64,000 nucleotides of DNA from Pseudomonadota bacterium (GTDB lineage Bacteria > Desulfobacterota > Desulfovibrionia > Desulfovibrionales > Desulfovibrionaceae), in assembly GCA_023403845.1 (NCBI GenBank), contig JAEYDL010000020.1, forward strand, positions 193,221-257,220, in the 5' to 3' direction. The notes beneath the pieces were generated by a model that saw only the letters and a list, made by a program, of their open reading frames with translations, did not search any database and was not told the DNA's origin. The translations under genes and the position numbers were made by a program. Shown here in pieces: positions 26,992 to 36,461 of the stretch (position 1 is its first letter; each line of letters starts with the position of its first letter).

Positions 26992-27783
26992 ATGAGCAGA
27001 TCCGGAAAAGTCGAAATGGAAGGCGGTACGGGTTCCGCTTCGAGGGGAGGATGCAGGCGCTGCGGAACCTGCTGCCGTCTTGGCGGTCCCGTGCTGCACG
27101 GGGAAGACCTCGCTCGCGTACTGCCCCTGGGAGAGAAAGGGGTGGAAGGTTTCGGACTCGCCGATCTGCTGACCCTGCGCAAGGGGGAACTGGCCCGGGA
27201 TGATGTGGCGGGCACGCTGACGCCGCTGGAAGTCGAGTGCGTCAAGATAGCGCCTCCCGCCGGAGCCGCGGACTGGAGATGCCGCTTTCTGGACCGGGAA
27301 ACGGAGGGGCCGTTCCGTCAGAACGCTTTGTGCCGGATTCACTCCCGGAGGCCCGCCCAGTGCCGTGCCCTGCTGTGCACGGATACGCGGAACATTGCGG
27401 CGCTGTACGCGCGCGACAGGGTGACTCGCGAGGATCTGTTGCGCGCCGTCGACGCACCTTTGGCTTGGCGGGAAGTGCCCGAGGCGCATGAGGAGAGTTG
27501 TTCCCTGAAGATTGTGACTGATCTGGCCCGGGAGGTTCCCGAGGGAGACACTCCGTGCCGGGAGGCGGATGAACTCATGCGATTGCTGCGGTTCGACGAG
27601 GCGTTTCGTCGACTGTGCGTTGAGCGTGGACATGTTCCTCCGGAATATTTGCCCTTTCTGCTGGGAAGGCCGCTTGTCGCCCTGCTGGCCGGATTCGGGC
27701 TGCGTCTTGAACGGCAAAGTCATGTACAAAGGCTTGTCCGCTTCGGTCCGGGCAGGTATGGTGCCACTGGATCACTGTGTTGA
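26992..27783 (+). CDS. YkgJ-family cysteine-cluster protein
   Basis: 263 aa from ATG 26992 with GAAGGAGA upstream. The N-terminal GGCRRCGTCCRLGGP is the C-x-x-C-G-x-C-C signature of the YkgJ/UPF0153 family, and further cysteines follow at CRFLD, ALCRIHSRRPAQCR and LLC. These proteins are thought to bind zinc or an iron-sulfur cluster; function is unknown. The C-terminal third is extra compared with the short members. Thirty bases upstream of thiD and probably co-transcribed with it. Confidence 0.8.
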   Translation: MSRSGKVEMEGGTGSASRGGCRRCGTCCRLGGPVLHGEDLARVLPLGEKGVEGFGLADLLTLRKGELARDDVAGTLTPLEVECVKIAPPAGAADWRCRFLDRETEGPFRQNALCRIHSRRPAQCRALLCTDTRNIAALYARDRVTREDLLRAVDAPLAWREVPEAHEESCSLKIVTDLAREVPEGDTPCREADELMRLLRFDEAFRRLCVERGHVPPEYLPFLLGRPLVALLAGFGLRLERQSHVQRLVRFGPGRYGATGSLC

Positions 27784-27812
27784 TCTGATTCGTTTTGAAA
27801 GGAGTTTCGTTC

Positions 27813-28628
27813 ATGGCCACTCCTCCCTGCATTCTTACTGTCGCCGGGTCGGATTCTGGCGGTGGAGCCGGTATTCAGGCCGATCTCAAGACCATGACCG
27901 TCATCGGCGGCTTCGGCATGAGCGTCATCACCGCTCTGACCGCCCAGAATGGACTTGGTGTGGACGGCATTCATGCGCCGGAACCGGGGTTCGTTCTGCA
28001 GCAGCTGCGGACTGTGCTTGATGGTTTTCCTGTAGCTGCGGCCAAAACCGGCATGCTGTTTTCCGCAGAGATCATTGAAGTCGTGGAAAAGGCGTTGCAG
28101 GATCGGCCTTTTCCGCTGGTCGTCGATCCCGTTTGCGTCAGCCAGAGCGGTCAGCGTCTGCTGCGGGAAGACGCCGTCAATGCCCTTAAATATCACATGC
28201 TGCCGCAGGCGGATCTTCTGACGCCCAACAGGCCGGAAGCGGAACTGCTGACCGGCATGCCCATCGAAACGGAGGAAGACGTCGACGCGGCGGCTCGTCT
28301 GCTGCTGCGGATGGGGGCCCGTGCCGTTTTGATCAAGGGCGGACACTTCGGCGAGGCCGATGACCAGTATACAGACTGGCTGGCCGTGCCGGACGAGCCG
28401 TTGCTGGCCCTGAGCCAGCCCGCCGTGCGAACGACCAACAATCATGGAACCGGCTGCACTCTGTCCGCAGCCATTGCCACATGGCTTGGCCTCGGCTGCT
28501 CCCTGCGCGAGGCCATCGTGAACGCCCAGCGTTTTCTGAATCACTGCCTGCGGCATGGATATGCGCCCGGACTGGGAGCAGGACCGCCCAATCACGCTTC
28601 GTGGATTGTTCGGCGGGTCGATGATTGA
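27813..28628 (+). CDS. thiD: Hydroxymethylpyrimidine/phosphomethylpyrimidine kinase
   Basis: 271 aa from ATG 27813 (AAGGAG upstream). Phosphorylates HMP to HMP-PP for thiamine. Ribokinase fold: VAGSDSGGGAGIQADLKT at the N-terminus, VVDPV, GARAVLIKGGHF and the catalytic NNHGTGCTLSAAIA near residue 212-225. No ThiE fusion. No TPP riboswitch is seen upstream. Confidence 0.95.
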   Translation: MATPPCILTVAGSDSGGGAGIQADLKTMTVIGGFGMSVITALTAQNGLGVDGIHAPEPGFVLQQLRTVLDGFPVAAAKTGMLFSAEIIEVVEKALQDRPFPLVVDPVCVSQSGQRLLREDAVNALKYHMLPQADLLTPNRPEAELLTGMPIETEEDVDAAARLLLRMGARAVLIKGGHFGEADDQYTDWLAVPDEPLLALSQPAVRTTNNHGTGCTLSAAIATWLGLGCSLREAIVNAQRFLNHCLRHGYAPGLGAGPPNHASWIVRRVDD

Positions 28629-28652
28629 ATCCTGCCCCTGCAGACTGAACTT

Positions 28653-28690
28653 TCTCCGGAACCGTCCCGGCGGTTCCGGAGATTTTTTTT
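28653..28690 (+). terminator. Rho-independent terminator after thiD
   Basis: A 12-bp stem TCTCCGGAACCG/CGGTTCCGGAGA followed by eight T residues. Confidence 0.9.
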
Positions 28691-28974
28691 GTTATGGCCT
28701 TGGCCGGTTGAACGTCTGGGGAGCACGAAACACAAGATATTCTGTAGTGTATCATATGACTATTCCGGCTCGCTGCACCAGGCTTTTCCGGTAAATCTCG
28801 AGAGCGGAAACGACGGACTTGTTTCGCATGTTTCCCGGCCTTGTGCGAACTATATGACCAGCAGCTTCCCGACAGAGGAAGGCCTTTCCCGGCGAGTGCG
28901 TACGTCCGGTTTCATCTGCAAGATTTGGTTTATGGAACTTTCTGTTCCGTTTTGGAAGGATGCGTCGGCCGCGT
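28691..28974. other. Non-coding gap
   Basis: About 280 bases between the thiD terminator and the end of the GNAT gene. No gene, repeat or RNA structure I can support. Confidence 0.5.
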
Positions 28975-29508
28975 TCAGACTTCACGCGTATAGACTTCTT
29001 TATATATCGTTCTTCTTACAAAATCGAAATCCCTGTCCTCCTTCAGATCCCCATGGACCATAAGAACCATTTTCAAAAAGTTGTCTTCTGGTCTGTACGG
29101 GGGCTGCATATACTCATGGTTCCAGAGTACAAAGTTCTGGCGTTCGTAAAAGCCGATTCGGCGTCTGGCGATTTCTTCCACGGGATATTCGGCTTCCAGA
29201 ACAAGCGGAGCATGCAGATGAGACTGAAGATGATCGAGGACCTTTTTCCCGTAGCCCTTATTGCGCATTTCCGGGAGGGTCGCAAAGTGCTCCATGAAAC
29301 AGAAACGCCCCAGTTCCCAGTAGGTGACGAGTCCTACAGGAATATCATCGTAAATCAGATTGTTATGAAATATCTGTTTTGAGCTGGTGAGCAAACGCAA
29401 CTGGTCCAGATCTCGATATTCCTCTTTGGGGAAGGTACTTGTCAAAAGATGTTCCATGAACTGATATTCCGTTGTATCGGTTGCATGAATGCGGTGTAAT
29501 CGGATCAT
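28975..29508 (-). CDS. GNAT-family N-acetyltransferase
   Basis: 177 aa from ATG 29508 with AGGAGA upstream. The acetyl-CoA-binding loop is PEMRNKGYGKKVLDHL at about residues 79-94, followed by the family's later strand (PLVLEAEYPVEE, GFYERQNFVLW). The substrate is unknown. Base composition is more AT-rich than its neighbours, and it stands alone between two long non-coding gaps, which suggests acquisition. Confidence 0.85.
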   Translation of the reverse strand: MIRLHRIHATDTTEYQFMEHLLTSTFPKEEYRDLDQLRLLTSSKQIFHNNLIYDDIPVGLVTYWELGRFCFMEHFATLPEMRNKGYGKKVLDHLQSHLHAPLVLEAEYPVEEIARRRIGFYERQNFVLWNHEYMQPPYRPEDNFLKMVLMVHGDLKEDRDFDFVRRTIYKEVYTREV

Positions 29509-30054
29509 GTCTTCTCCTGAAGTGCGGGGTCAGAAATTTCGTAATAATGTGACAAACAGCAAAAAATGCTGCTTGACGAGCTTGGAGGGAAATTGGGGAA
29601 CGTCCGACAGCCGGCTGTTTCTGTCATATTGTCTTTCAACGTGCGCCGTTCTGCCCGGAGCTGCCGAAGAATGCCGATTTTGTCCATGCAGCTTCCTCAT
29701 GTCCGAATACACCAATTCGGGAGAACGGCAAAGGTGACTGGTACCGTACATGCTTGCGGGACGTATCGTTCCCGATGGGCCGCGCACGAGCATCTTTGGG
29801 GGGACACGATGTCTCCGGTAACCATTTTCAGTAATGGCAGAGTCCGCCCGGTGGGAGTCGTCTTTGGCCCTTTCGTCGTACCTGTGCCGTTTGTCCGCGG
29901 TGCTCATGCGTTCGACGGAATGGCGCCCGCACACGACAGGCAGTTTGAATGCCGGACCTGTTCATGTGGCAACTTTTCCATATCATACAGATTGTTATGT
30001 TGTTGTTTGCTTGAGAGAAGAGGAGAGTTCGGGATGGAAGCCAGTTGCGTCACG
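29509..30054. other. Long non-coding gap upstream of ribB
   Basis: About 545 bases between the divergent GNAT gene and the ribB promoter. Open frames exist but none has a ribosome site or recognisable protein. It may be decayed coding DNA. Confidence 0.45.
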
Positions 30055-30083
30055 TTGACAGGCTTTCAGCAACCGGATATTTT
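30055..30083 (+). promoter_or_regulatory. Sigma-70 promoter of ribB
   Basis: TTGACA (30055-30060), a 17-base spacer and TATTTT (30078-30083). Transcription would begin near 30090, exactly where the FMN riboswitch starts, which supports it strongly. Confidence 0.8.
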
Positions 30084-30091
30084 CTCTTCCG

Positions 30092-30235
30092 TTCTCAGGG
30101 CGGGGTGAAAGTCCCCACCGGCGGTGTACCGCAGCCTTTTGGGTTGCGGGCAGCCCGCGAGCGCCCTTCATGGGAAGGGGTCTGCAGATCCGGTGCAAAT
30201 CCGGAGCCGACAGTGACAGTCTGGATGAAAGAGAA
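30092..30235 (+). promoter_or_regulatory. FMN riboswitch (RFN element)
   Basis: All conserved blocks are present in order: P1 TTCTC (30092-30096) pairs with GAGAA (30231-30235); CAGGGCGGGGTGAAAGTCCC and CACCGGCGGT; AGCCCGCGAGCG; then GATCCGGTG, AATCCGGAGCCGACAGT and the terminal GTCTGGATGAAAGAG. The aptamer senses FMN and controls the ribB gene 120 bases downstream. Whether control is by termination or by masking the ribosome site is not clear; no strong terminator is visible in the gap. Confidence 0.95.
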
Positions 30236-30356
30236 TGGACAGTGCCCGTCCGATCGGGCAAAGCCTTGCGAGTTTCACATCGCCTTTGCGTTGCGTTCCT
30301 GTCGTAGCGCCCTGTCTGCCGCCCTGATGCTGCCTTTTTCCGAAGGAGACTCGATC

Positions 30357-30995
30357 ATGAGCCAGCATCAGTTCACCACCACTCCAGAACAACGTGTCGA
30401 AGCTGCCCTTGCCGCTGTCCGCGCCGGTCAGGGCGTCCTTGTCGTCGACGATGAAGATCGCGAAAACGAAGGGGACATCATCTTTTCCGCCGAGAAGCTC
30501 ACCTCCGGGCAGATGGCCATGCTTATTCGCGAATGCAGCGGCATCGTGTGCCTCTGCCTGCCCGAGGAGCGGGTACGCTCCCTTGAGCTTCCCATGATGG
30601 TGGCCAACAATACCAATCGGAACCGGACGGCCTTCACCATTTCCATTGAGGCGGCCGAAGGCGTCACTACCGGCGTTTCTGCTTCCGACCGTGTGACGAC
30701 CATTCGCGCCGCCATCGCTCCGGACGCGAAGCCTTCCGATCTGCATCATCCCGGTCATGTATTTCCTCTGGCGGCGAAACCCGGCGGCGTGCTTGAGCGC
30801 TGCGGGCATACCGAGGCCAGCGTGGACATCATGCGTCTTGCCGGTCTTCAGCCGTACGGCGTGTTGTGCGAGCTGACGAATCCCGACGGCACCATGGCCC
30901 GCCTCCCCGAAGTCATGGCATTCGGAGAAAAGAACGGCATGCCCGTGCTTCAGGTCCGGGATCTCGTGGAATACCGCCGCGAGCACGGCCTGTAA
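30357..30995 (+). CDS. ribB: 3,4-dihydroxy-2-butanone 4-phosphate synthase
   Basis: 212 aa from ATG 30357 with GAAGGAGA upstream. Converts ribulose 5-phosphate to the four-carbon precursor of riboflavin. The acidic loop VVDDEDRENEGDIIFSAE binds Mg; HPGHVFPL and GHTEASVDIMRLAGL complete the active site. It is a stand-alone RibB, without the C-terminal RibA (GTP cyclohydrolase II) found in many fused forms. The FMN riboswitch upstream gives feedback control. Confidence 0.97.
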   Translation: MSQHQFTTTPEQRVEAALAAVRAGQGVLVVDDEDRENEGDIIFSAEKLTSGQMAMLIRECSGIVCLCLPEERVRSLELPMMVANNTNRNRTAFTISIEAAEGVTTGVSASDRVTTIRAAIAPDAKPSDLHHPGHVFPLAAKPGGVLERCGHTEASVDIMRLAGLQPYGVLCELTNPDGTMARLPEVMAFGEKNGMPVLQVRDLVEYRREHGL

Positions 30996-31053
30996 CAGAT
31001 CAGGAGAAACGGTTTTCCGTTTCCTGACGCCGCACCTCCACTCCCGAACGCAA

Positions 31054-31085
31054 GGCGCGCGACCGTAAGGCCGCGCGCCGTTTTT
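31054..31085 (+). terminator. Rho-independent terminator after ribB
   Basis: GGCGCGCG/CGCGCGCC stem and then five T residues. A second, smaller hairpin (GAAACGG/CCGTTTC) lies at 31001-31026, right after the stop. Confidence 0.85.
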
Positions 31086-31216
31086 GTCGGGATGCGGACG
31101 GTCTCTTCCCTGAGTCCCTCCGACCCCACCTGTTCCGTTCGATCCATGCGGTGCCCCGGCAGGGAGGCGAATCAGGCTTCGTTCTGCATTCCGTTCGCCT
31201 GAGCCGTCGCGGTGGC

Positions 31217-31288
31217 CCGCGCCGTTTGATCGGTAAAACTCTCCTTGACCGGGAGAAGGGGGAAATGGCACTTTGAAAAACGGCGCGG
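31217..31288 (+). other. Nested inverted repeat upstream of the M16 protease
   Basis: CCGCGCCGTTT (31217-31227) and AAACGGCGCGG (31278-31288) are an 11-bp perfect inverted repeat enclosing a smaller TCTCC/GGAGA stem-loop. It ends about 90 bases before the protease start. No known RNA class recognised. Confidence 0.5.
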
Positions 31289-31378
31289 TCTTGATCCCAT
31301 ATGGGACTTTCGGCGCCGTGTCCTTGAAATCAATACGCTGGAGCGGAACGCTTTTCCCGCTTCCTTGGGGAGTTTTTC

Positions 31379-34276
31379 ATGAATACACATGGCTTCAGTC
31401 TCGTTCGCGAGGCTCAGGTTTCCGAAGTTTCAGGCGTGGTCCGCCTGTGGCGGCATGACGTTACAGGAGCGGAGTTGCTGTCCGTCGTGAACAATGACGA
31501 AAACAAGTGCTTCGGCGTCACGTTTCGCACGCCGCCCGTTGATTCCACCGGCGTCGCGCATATTCTTGAGCATTCAGTGCTTTGCGGCTCGGAAAAATAT
31601 CCCGTGAAGGAACCTTTCGTCGAGCTGCTCAAAGGGTCGCTGCAGACGTTTCTTAACGCGTTCACTTTTCCGGACAAGACCTGCTATCCCGTAGCCAGCG
31701 CCAATCTTCAGGATTTCTACAATCTGATCGACGTGTATCTCGATGCGGTCTTTTTCCCGAGCATCACGGAGAACTGCTTTCGGCAGGAAGGCTGGCACAT
31801 CGAGGCGGACGGCGTCGACGGGCCTTTCAGCTACAAGGGTGTGGTCTTCAATGAAATGAAGGGGGTTTATTCTTCGCCCGATTCCGTGCTGGCCGAACGT
31901 TCCCAGCAGGCGCTGTTTCCGGACATGACCTATGGACTTGATTCCGGAGGCAATCCCGAAGTGATTCCCCGGCTGACCTATCGGGCCTTTCGTGAATTTC
32001 ACGCGTCGCACTACCATCCTTCCAATGCCCGTTTCTTTTTCTGGGGCGATGATCCCGAAGAGGCGCGTTTTGCCAGACTTGATCCTTACCTGTCGCGTTT
32101 TTCAGCCCGGAAGGTGGACAGCGTCGTGCCGTTGCAGCCGCGCCTGAGCATCCCTCGCGAACTGGAATTCGCCTATGCCGCCGGAGAGGAAGGAGACAGG
32201 GGGCATGTAGCCGTCAACTGGCTGACCTGTGAGTCCGGTGAAACCGAGGAACTGCTCATTCTGGAAATGCTTGAGCATATTCTTCTCGGTCTGCCCGGCT
32301 CGCCTCTGCGCAAGGCGCTTATTGAGTCCGGTCTTGGGGAAGATCTGACCGGGAGCGGTCTGGAAACGGATTTGCGGCAGACCTTTTTCTCCGTCGGACT
32401 GCGTTCCATCGTGCCCGGAACCGCCGGGGACGTGGAAATGCTGATCATGGAAACACTGGCCGGACTGGCCGAGGAAGGAGTTCCCGCCGCTGCGGTGGAA
32501 GCTGCCGTGAATAGTGTGGAATTCGATCTGCGCGAGAACAACTCGGGCCGTTTTCCACGTGGGCTGGCCGCCATGATCCGCAGCCTCGCCACTTGGCTTT
32601 ATGACGGAGATCCAATGGCTCCTCTGGCCTGGGAAAAGCCGCTGGCCGACGTGAAGGGCCGACTTGCCGCGGGAGAAAAGGTATTCGAGCAGGCCATCCG
32701 GCGCTGGTTCTTGGAAAACGAGCACCGCGCCACGGTCATTCTGACGCCTGATTCCGGGCTTGCGGCGCGAACGGAAGCTGAGGAGGCAGCCAGGCTGGAG
32801 CGCATCGTTTCGGCCCTGACTCCCGAAGATCGTAAGGAGCTTGTGGCCGAGACCAGAACTCTGCGCGAGGCTCAGCAGGCGTCGGACAGTCCGGAAGCTC
32901 TGGCAAGCATTCCCAGTCTGACGCTGGCCGATCTGCCCCGGGAAAACGCACAGATTCCCGTTGCCGTGGTGCGAGGCGAGGATGTGGTCACGCTGACCCA
33001 TGAACTGGATACATCGGGCATTCTCTATGCGGAGGCGCTGTTCCCGCTGGATGCCGTTCCGGACGAACTGCTGCCTCTGGTGCCGCTGTTCGGGCGCAGT
33101 CTGACTGAAATGGGCACGACGCGGCGAAATTTCGTGGAGCTGGGAACCCTGCTGGCTTCCAAGACCGGCGGACTCGAAGCCTCTCCGATGATTTCCACGG
33201 TGCGGGAAACCCGCGAGCCTGTGGTCAGGCTCTGCCTTGGTGGCAAGGCTACTGCGGACAAGGTGGACGATCTGTTCGGTCTGATGGCGGAAGTGCTCAA
33301 CGAAACCGATTTCGACAACCGGCAGCGGTTCACCCAGATGGTGCTGGAAGAGCGGGCCCGGCTTGAGCAGTCGCTCATTCCCGCCGGGCATGGCACGGTC
33401 ATGAGCCGGTTGCGGGCCTCGTTCTGCAAGGCCGGGCAGATCAGCGAGCGCATGGGCGGTATCACGTATCTGGAAGCCGTACGCGCTCTGGCCGAACGCG
33501 TTGCCGAGGACTGGCCTTCCGTGCGCGCTGACCTGGAAATTCTGCGGGGGCTGGTGCTGAACCGGCCCGGCCTTGTCCTGAATCTGACTGCCGACGCGGG
33601 GCTTCTGGCCCGGGCCGAACGGGCGGCTGCCGCTCTGGCGAAGTCCCTGCCCAGCGCCTTTTCCGTTCCCGTGACGCGTGAGGGGTTGATTCTGCCCGCA
33701 GGGGAAGCCCTTGTCGTACCCGCTCAGGTCAATTATGTGGGCAAGGGCTGCAACATCTTCGATCTCGGCTATGTCTGGAACGGCTCCGCACATGTGATCG
33801 CCCGCCATCTGCGCATGGGATGGCTCTGGGATCAGGTCCGCGTGCAGGGAGGAGCCTACGGAGCGTTCTGCGCCCTCGATCGCATGAGCGGCACGCTGAC
33901 TCAGGTTTCCTACCGCGACCCCAATGTGGAGAAGACGCTGGCCGCCTATGACGGTTCGGCGGACTATTTGCGGTCGCTGGAGCTTTCCGAACGGGATCTG
34001 ACGCTGGCCATCGTGGGAGCCATCGGGGATCTGGACGCTTATCTGTTGCCTGACGCCAAGGGAGCGGCGTCTCTGGCCCGGTATCTTGCCGATGACCGTG
34101 AGGACCTGCGCCAGAAGATGCGTGAGGAAATTCTTTCCACCACGCGGCGAGACTTCGCCGACTTTGCTGAAGTCATGGCCGAAGCTGCCAGAAACGGCAA
34201 GGTATGCGCCCTCGGCGGTTCCGCCGTCGAAGAGGCCGCAGCTCGCAACGGCTGGACGGTAAGACGCGTTCTGTAG
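31379..34276 (+). CDS. M16C metalloprotease (presequence-protease/insulinase-like)
   Basis: 965 aa. The inverted zinc motif HILEH is at residues 61-65, followed by KEPFVELLKGSLQTFLNAFTFPDKT-type family sequence (conserved block 75-100) and the distal glutamate region (GVVFNEMKGVYSSPDS at about 150). Length and the four-domain clamshell layout agree with PreP/Cym1-like M16C peptidases, which degrade short peptides in a closed chamber. No signal peptide is visible, so it is probably cytoplasmic. GGGGAG precedes the ATG. Flanked by terminators, so a single-gene unit. Confidence 0.92.
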   Translation: MNTHGFSLVREAQVSEVSGVVRLWRHDVTGAELLSVVNNDENKCFGVTFRTPPVDSTGVAHILEHSVLCGSEKYPVKEPFVELLKGSLQTFLNAFTFPDKTCYPVASANLQDFYNLIDVYLDAVFFPSITENCFRQEGWHIEADGVDGPFSYKGVVFNEMKGVYSSPDSVLAERSQQALFPDMTYGLDSGGNPEVIPRLTYRAFREFHASHYHPSNARFFFWGDDPEEARFARLDPYLSRFSARKVDSVVPLQPRLSIPRELEFAYAAGEEGDRGHVAVNWLTCESGETEELLILEMLEHILLGLPGSPLRKALIESGLGEDLTGSGLETDLRQTFFSVGLRSIVPGTAGDVEMLIMETLAGLAEEGVPAAAVEAAVNSVEFDLRENNSGRFPRGLAAMIRSLATWLYDGDPMAPLAWEKPLADVKGRLAAGEKVFEQAIRRWFLENEHRATVILTPDSGLAARTEAEEAARLERIVSALTPEDRKELVAETRTLREAQQASDSPEALASIPSLTLADLPRENAQIPVAVVRGEDVVTLTHELDTSGILYAEALFPLDAVPDELLPLVPLFGRSLTEMGTTRRNFVELGTLLASKTGGLEASPMISTVRETREPVVRLCLGGKATADKVDDLFGLMAEVLNETDFDNRQRFTQMVLEERARLEQSLIPAGHGTVMSRLRASFCKAGQISERMGGITYLEAVRALAERVAEDWPSVRADLEILRGLVLNRPGLVLNLTADAGLLARAERAAAALAKSLPSAFSVPVTREGLILPAGEALVVPAQVNYVGKGCNIFDLGYVWNGSAHVIARHLRMGWLWDQVRVQGGAYGAFCALDRMSGTLTQVSYRDPNVEKTLAAYDGSADYLRSLELSERDLTLAIVGAIGDLDAYLLPDAKGAASLARYLADDREDLRQKMREEILSTTRRDFADFAEVMAEAARNGKVCALGGSAVEEAAARNGWTVRRVL

Positions 34277-34305
34277 TCCTGTCGAAACATTCGTCCTGAT
34301 GAAGG

Positions 34306-34343
34306 AAATCCCGTCCGGCTTCTGCGGAACCGGACGGGATTTT
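34306..34343 (+). terminator. Rho-independent terminator after the M16 protease
   Basis: A 12-bp stem AATCCCGTCCGG/CCGGACGGGATT followed by T residues. Confidence 0.9.
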
Positions 34344-34606
34344 TGATATGCGCCGGATGCGTTTTTCATTGCAGACGGGCAAATCGAACAGGCAGATCTC
34401 TGTCGTCAGCCTTTCGGAATGTCGCGACTTCTGACGTTGTTTCGGGCCGTGAGAAAAACAGCCCGAACAGGTATTCCGTTCCGGAATTGCCTGTTGCGGG
34501 GCGTTTCGGATTCACATTTTGGGGCCGGTTCGCTGGCCCCTTGAGGGACTGTTGCGGTCTCCTTGTCGTATGGGCGCAGCGGCTGTTCTGGGGACGGCTC
34601 CCTGCT

Positions 34607-35827
34607 TCAAGCGAGGATATCCTCGGCGGCGCAGGCTCCGAACCAGACGATATTTCTGTAGGTGATGGGCGAGGTGTCCCCTTCTGTGCTGATAAGCAGT
34701 GCTGTGGAATCGCCGTTCAGGCCAATGGCGTCGCGCTGCGTCTGCGCGGCGGGATGCTGCATGAGCCATTGGAGGATGCCCGTCGTGACGGCTCCGGATT
34801 CCCCGGAGATGATCTGGGGGTCTCCCTTGCAGGGAGCGCCGAGAATGCGCATTCCGTTGGCGGCGATGAAGTCGGGACAGGAGATGTAGGCCGTCGCGTA
34901 GTCGCGCAGGATGCCCCAGCTTACGGTGTTGGCTTCGCCGCAGGCAAGACCGGCCATGAGCGTGTCGAGCGCGCCCTTGACGCTGTGCGGCTTGCCGTCG
35001 CGAGCCACGGCGGAGGTATAGATGCAGTTGGCCTTGTGAGGTTCCACGATAATGATTTTGGGGGCCTTTTCGCCGAGCGCCGAAATGAGAAATCCGGCGA
35101 TGCTGCCCGCAAAGGAACCTACTCCGGCCTGCAGGAAAACGTGCGTAGGCAGAACGTCCATGCCGCGCATCTGCTCCAGCGCTTCAAGGGCGAGGGTCAT
35201 GTAGCCCTGCATGATCCAGGTGGGTATGGTTTCATAGCCGTCCCAGGCCGTATCCTGTACCATGACGTAATTTTCCTGCTGGGCGCGCTGCCAGGACAGA
35301 CGTACGGTATCGTCGTAGTTCAGTTCGGTGACCCGGCATTCCGCGCCGAGAGAGCGGATATTGTCCACGCGGCTTTGGGCCGAGCCTTTGGGCATGTAGA
35401 TGATGGCCTTCTGCCCCAGCTGATGGGCTGTCCAGGCCACGCCGCGGCCGTGATTGCCGTCCGTGGTGGAGATGAACGTAATGTTGCCGGTTTTCTTGCG
35501 TACTGCCGGGGAACAGAGTTCCTCGCAGCTCAGGGTATCGATGTCCCGGCCAAGCCGGTCGGCGAGAAAATGCCCGATGGCGTAGGAACCGCCGAGTACC
35601 TTGAAGGCGTTCAATCCGAAGCGGAAGGACTCATCCTTGACCAGAATGCTGCCGAGGCCCAGCGCTCGGGCCAGCCCCGGAAGCCGCGTCAGCGGAGTGG
35701 GAGCGTATTCGCGGAATGTATTGTGAAAATAGCGGACTTTCTGTGCCTTTTCTACGGACAGAGGGGAAAGATCGGTTCCTTCCCCTGCCGCCTTGCGTGC
35801 AGGGTTGATGTACATCCGGACTGACAT
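34607..35827 (-). CDS. dpaL: Diaminopropionate ammonia-lyase
   Basis: 406 aa. PLP fold-type II enzyme breaking 2,3-diaminopropionate into pyruvate and two ammonia. The PLP lysine lies in SFRFGLNAFKVLGGSYA at about residues 67-83; TTDGNHGRGVAW binds the cofactor, and GAGVGSFAG-type glycine loop appears as QAGVGSFAGSIAGF. The match to E. coli YgeX/DpaL is good along the whole length. Stands alone; the transporter or ygeW/ygeY partners of E. coli are not here. Confidence 0.92.
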   Translation of the reverse strand: MSVRMYINPARKAAGEGTDLSPLSVEKAQKVRYFHNTFREYAPTPLTRLPGLARALGLGSILVKDESFRFGLNAFKVLGGSYAIGHFLADRLGRDIDTLSCEELCSPAVRKKTGNITFISTTDGNHGRGVAWTAHQLGQKAIIYMPKGSAQSRVDNIRSLGAECRVTELNYDDTVRLSWQRAQQENYVMVQDTAWDGYETIPTWIMQGYMTLALEALEQMRGMDVLPTHVFLQAGVGSFAGSIAGFLISALGEKAPKIIIVEPHKANCIYTSAVARDGKPHSVKGALDTLMAGLACGEANTVSWGILRDYATAYISCPDFIAANGMRILGAPCKGDPQIISGESGAVTTGILQWLMQHPAAQTQRDAIGLNGDSTALLISTEGDTSPITYRNIVWFGACAAEDILA

Positions 35828-36203
35828 GGGATTGCTTCTCCGTTGCAGATGGTTTGGAGGGCGTTGACCCTGTATTTATGCAAAAAACAATATCAATGCC
35901 AGTGTGGCTGTTTTGTTGCAATTTGATAAATACTATTAAAACAGTGTGTTGTGCTTTTGTTCAGCATGGAGAAATACAAAGAAGAATTCTTGTCCCGATA
36001 AAGATGTCAACACAGAAATGCTGGCGGAATCCCTGAGGGGCAAGATGGGGCAGGGTGAAAGAATCGTTTTTACCGTTCCAGAAATGAACCTCTGCCTCAG
36101 TGCGCCCGGAGAGATCGCCTGCACGAATCTTGGAACCGGAAACGCTTCCCGTCGCTTCGAGGAAGCCGATGCGTTCCCCGGCTGCGTGAAAAGGGACAGG
36201 GTC
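35828..36203. other. Non-coding gap between dpaL and tRNA-Leu
   Basis: About 375 bases, partly AT-rich near 35880-35950 where the dpaL promoter should lie on the minus strand. No gene or structured RNA that I can support. Confidence 0.5.
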
Positions 36204-36232
36204 TTGCGATTTTTCATGAGTCGCTATATATT
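36204..36232 (+). promoter_or_regulatory. Probable promoter of tRNA-Leu
   Basis: TTGCGA (36204-36209), a 17-base spacer and TATATT (36227-36232), ending 22 bases before the mature tRNA start. Confidence 0.65.
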
Positions 36233-36254
36233 CTTTTTTTTGTGTGCCATACGG

Positions 36255-36339
36255 GCGAGAGTGGCGGAATTGGTAGACGCACTGGACTTAGAATCCAGCG
36301 GCATTGTCCATGCGGGTTCAAGTCCCGCCTCTCGCACCA
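36255..36339 (+). tRNA. tRNA-Leu (anticodon UAG)
   Basis: 85 nt with encoded CCA. Acceptor GCGAGAG/CTCTCGC, anticodon loop CTTAGAA, a long variable arm as expected for leucine, and T-loop TTCAAGT. Confidence 0.96.
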
Positions 36340-36461
36340 GCGCCTCCGTCAGGAAGTGTACTCTGGCGGAATATAATGGAATCGTATGCGTTTTTTTATA
36401 AAATTCCCACTTTTCGCTCGTCCGCGCCATATGAGGGGCGGCGCCTTTAGGAGGACTCCTG

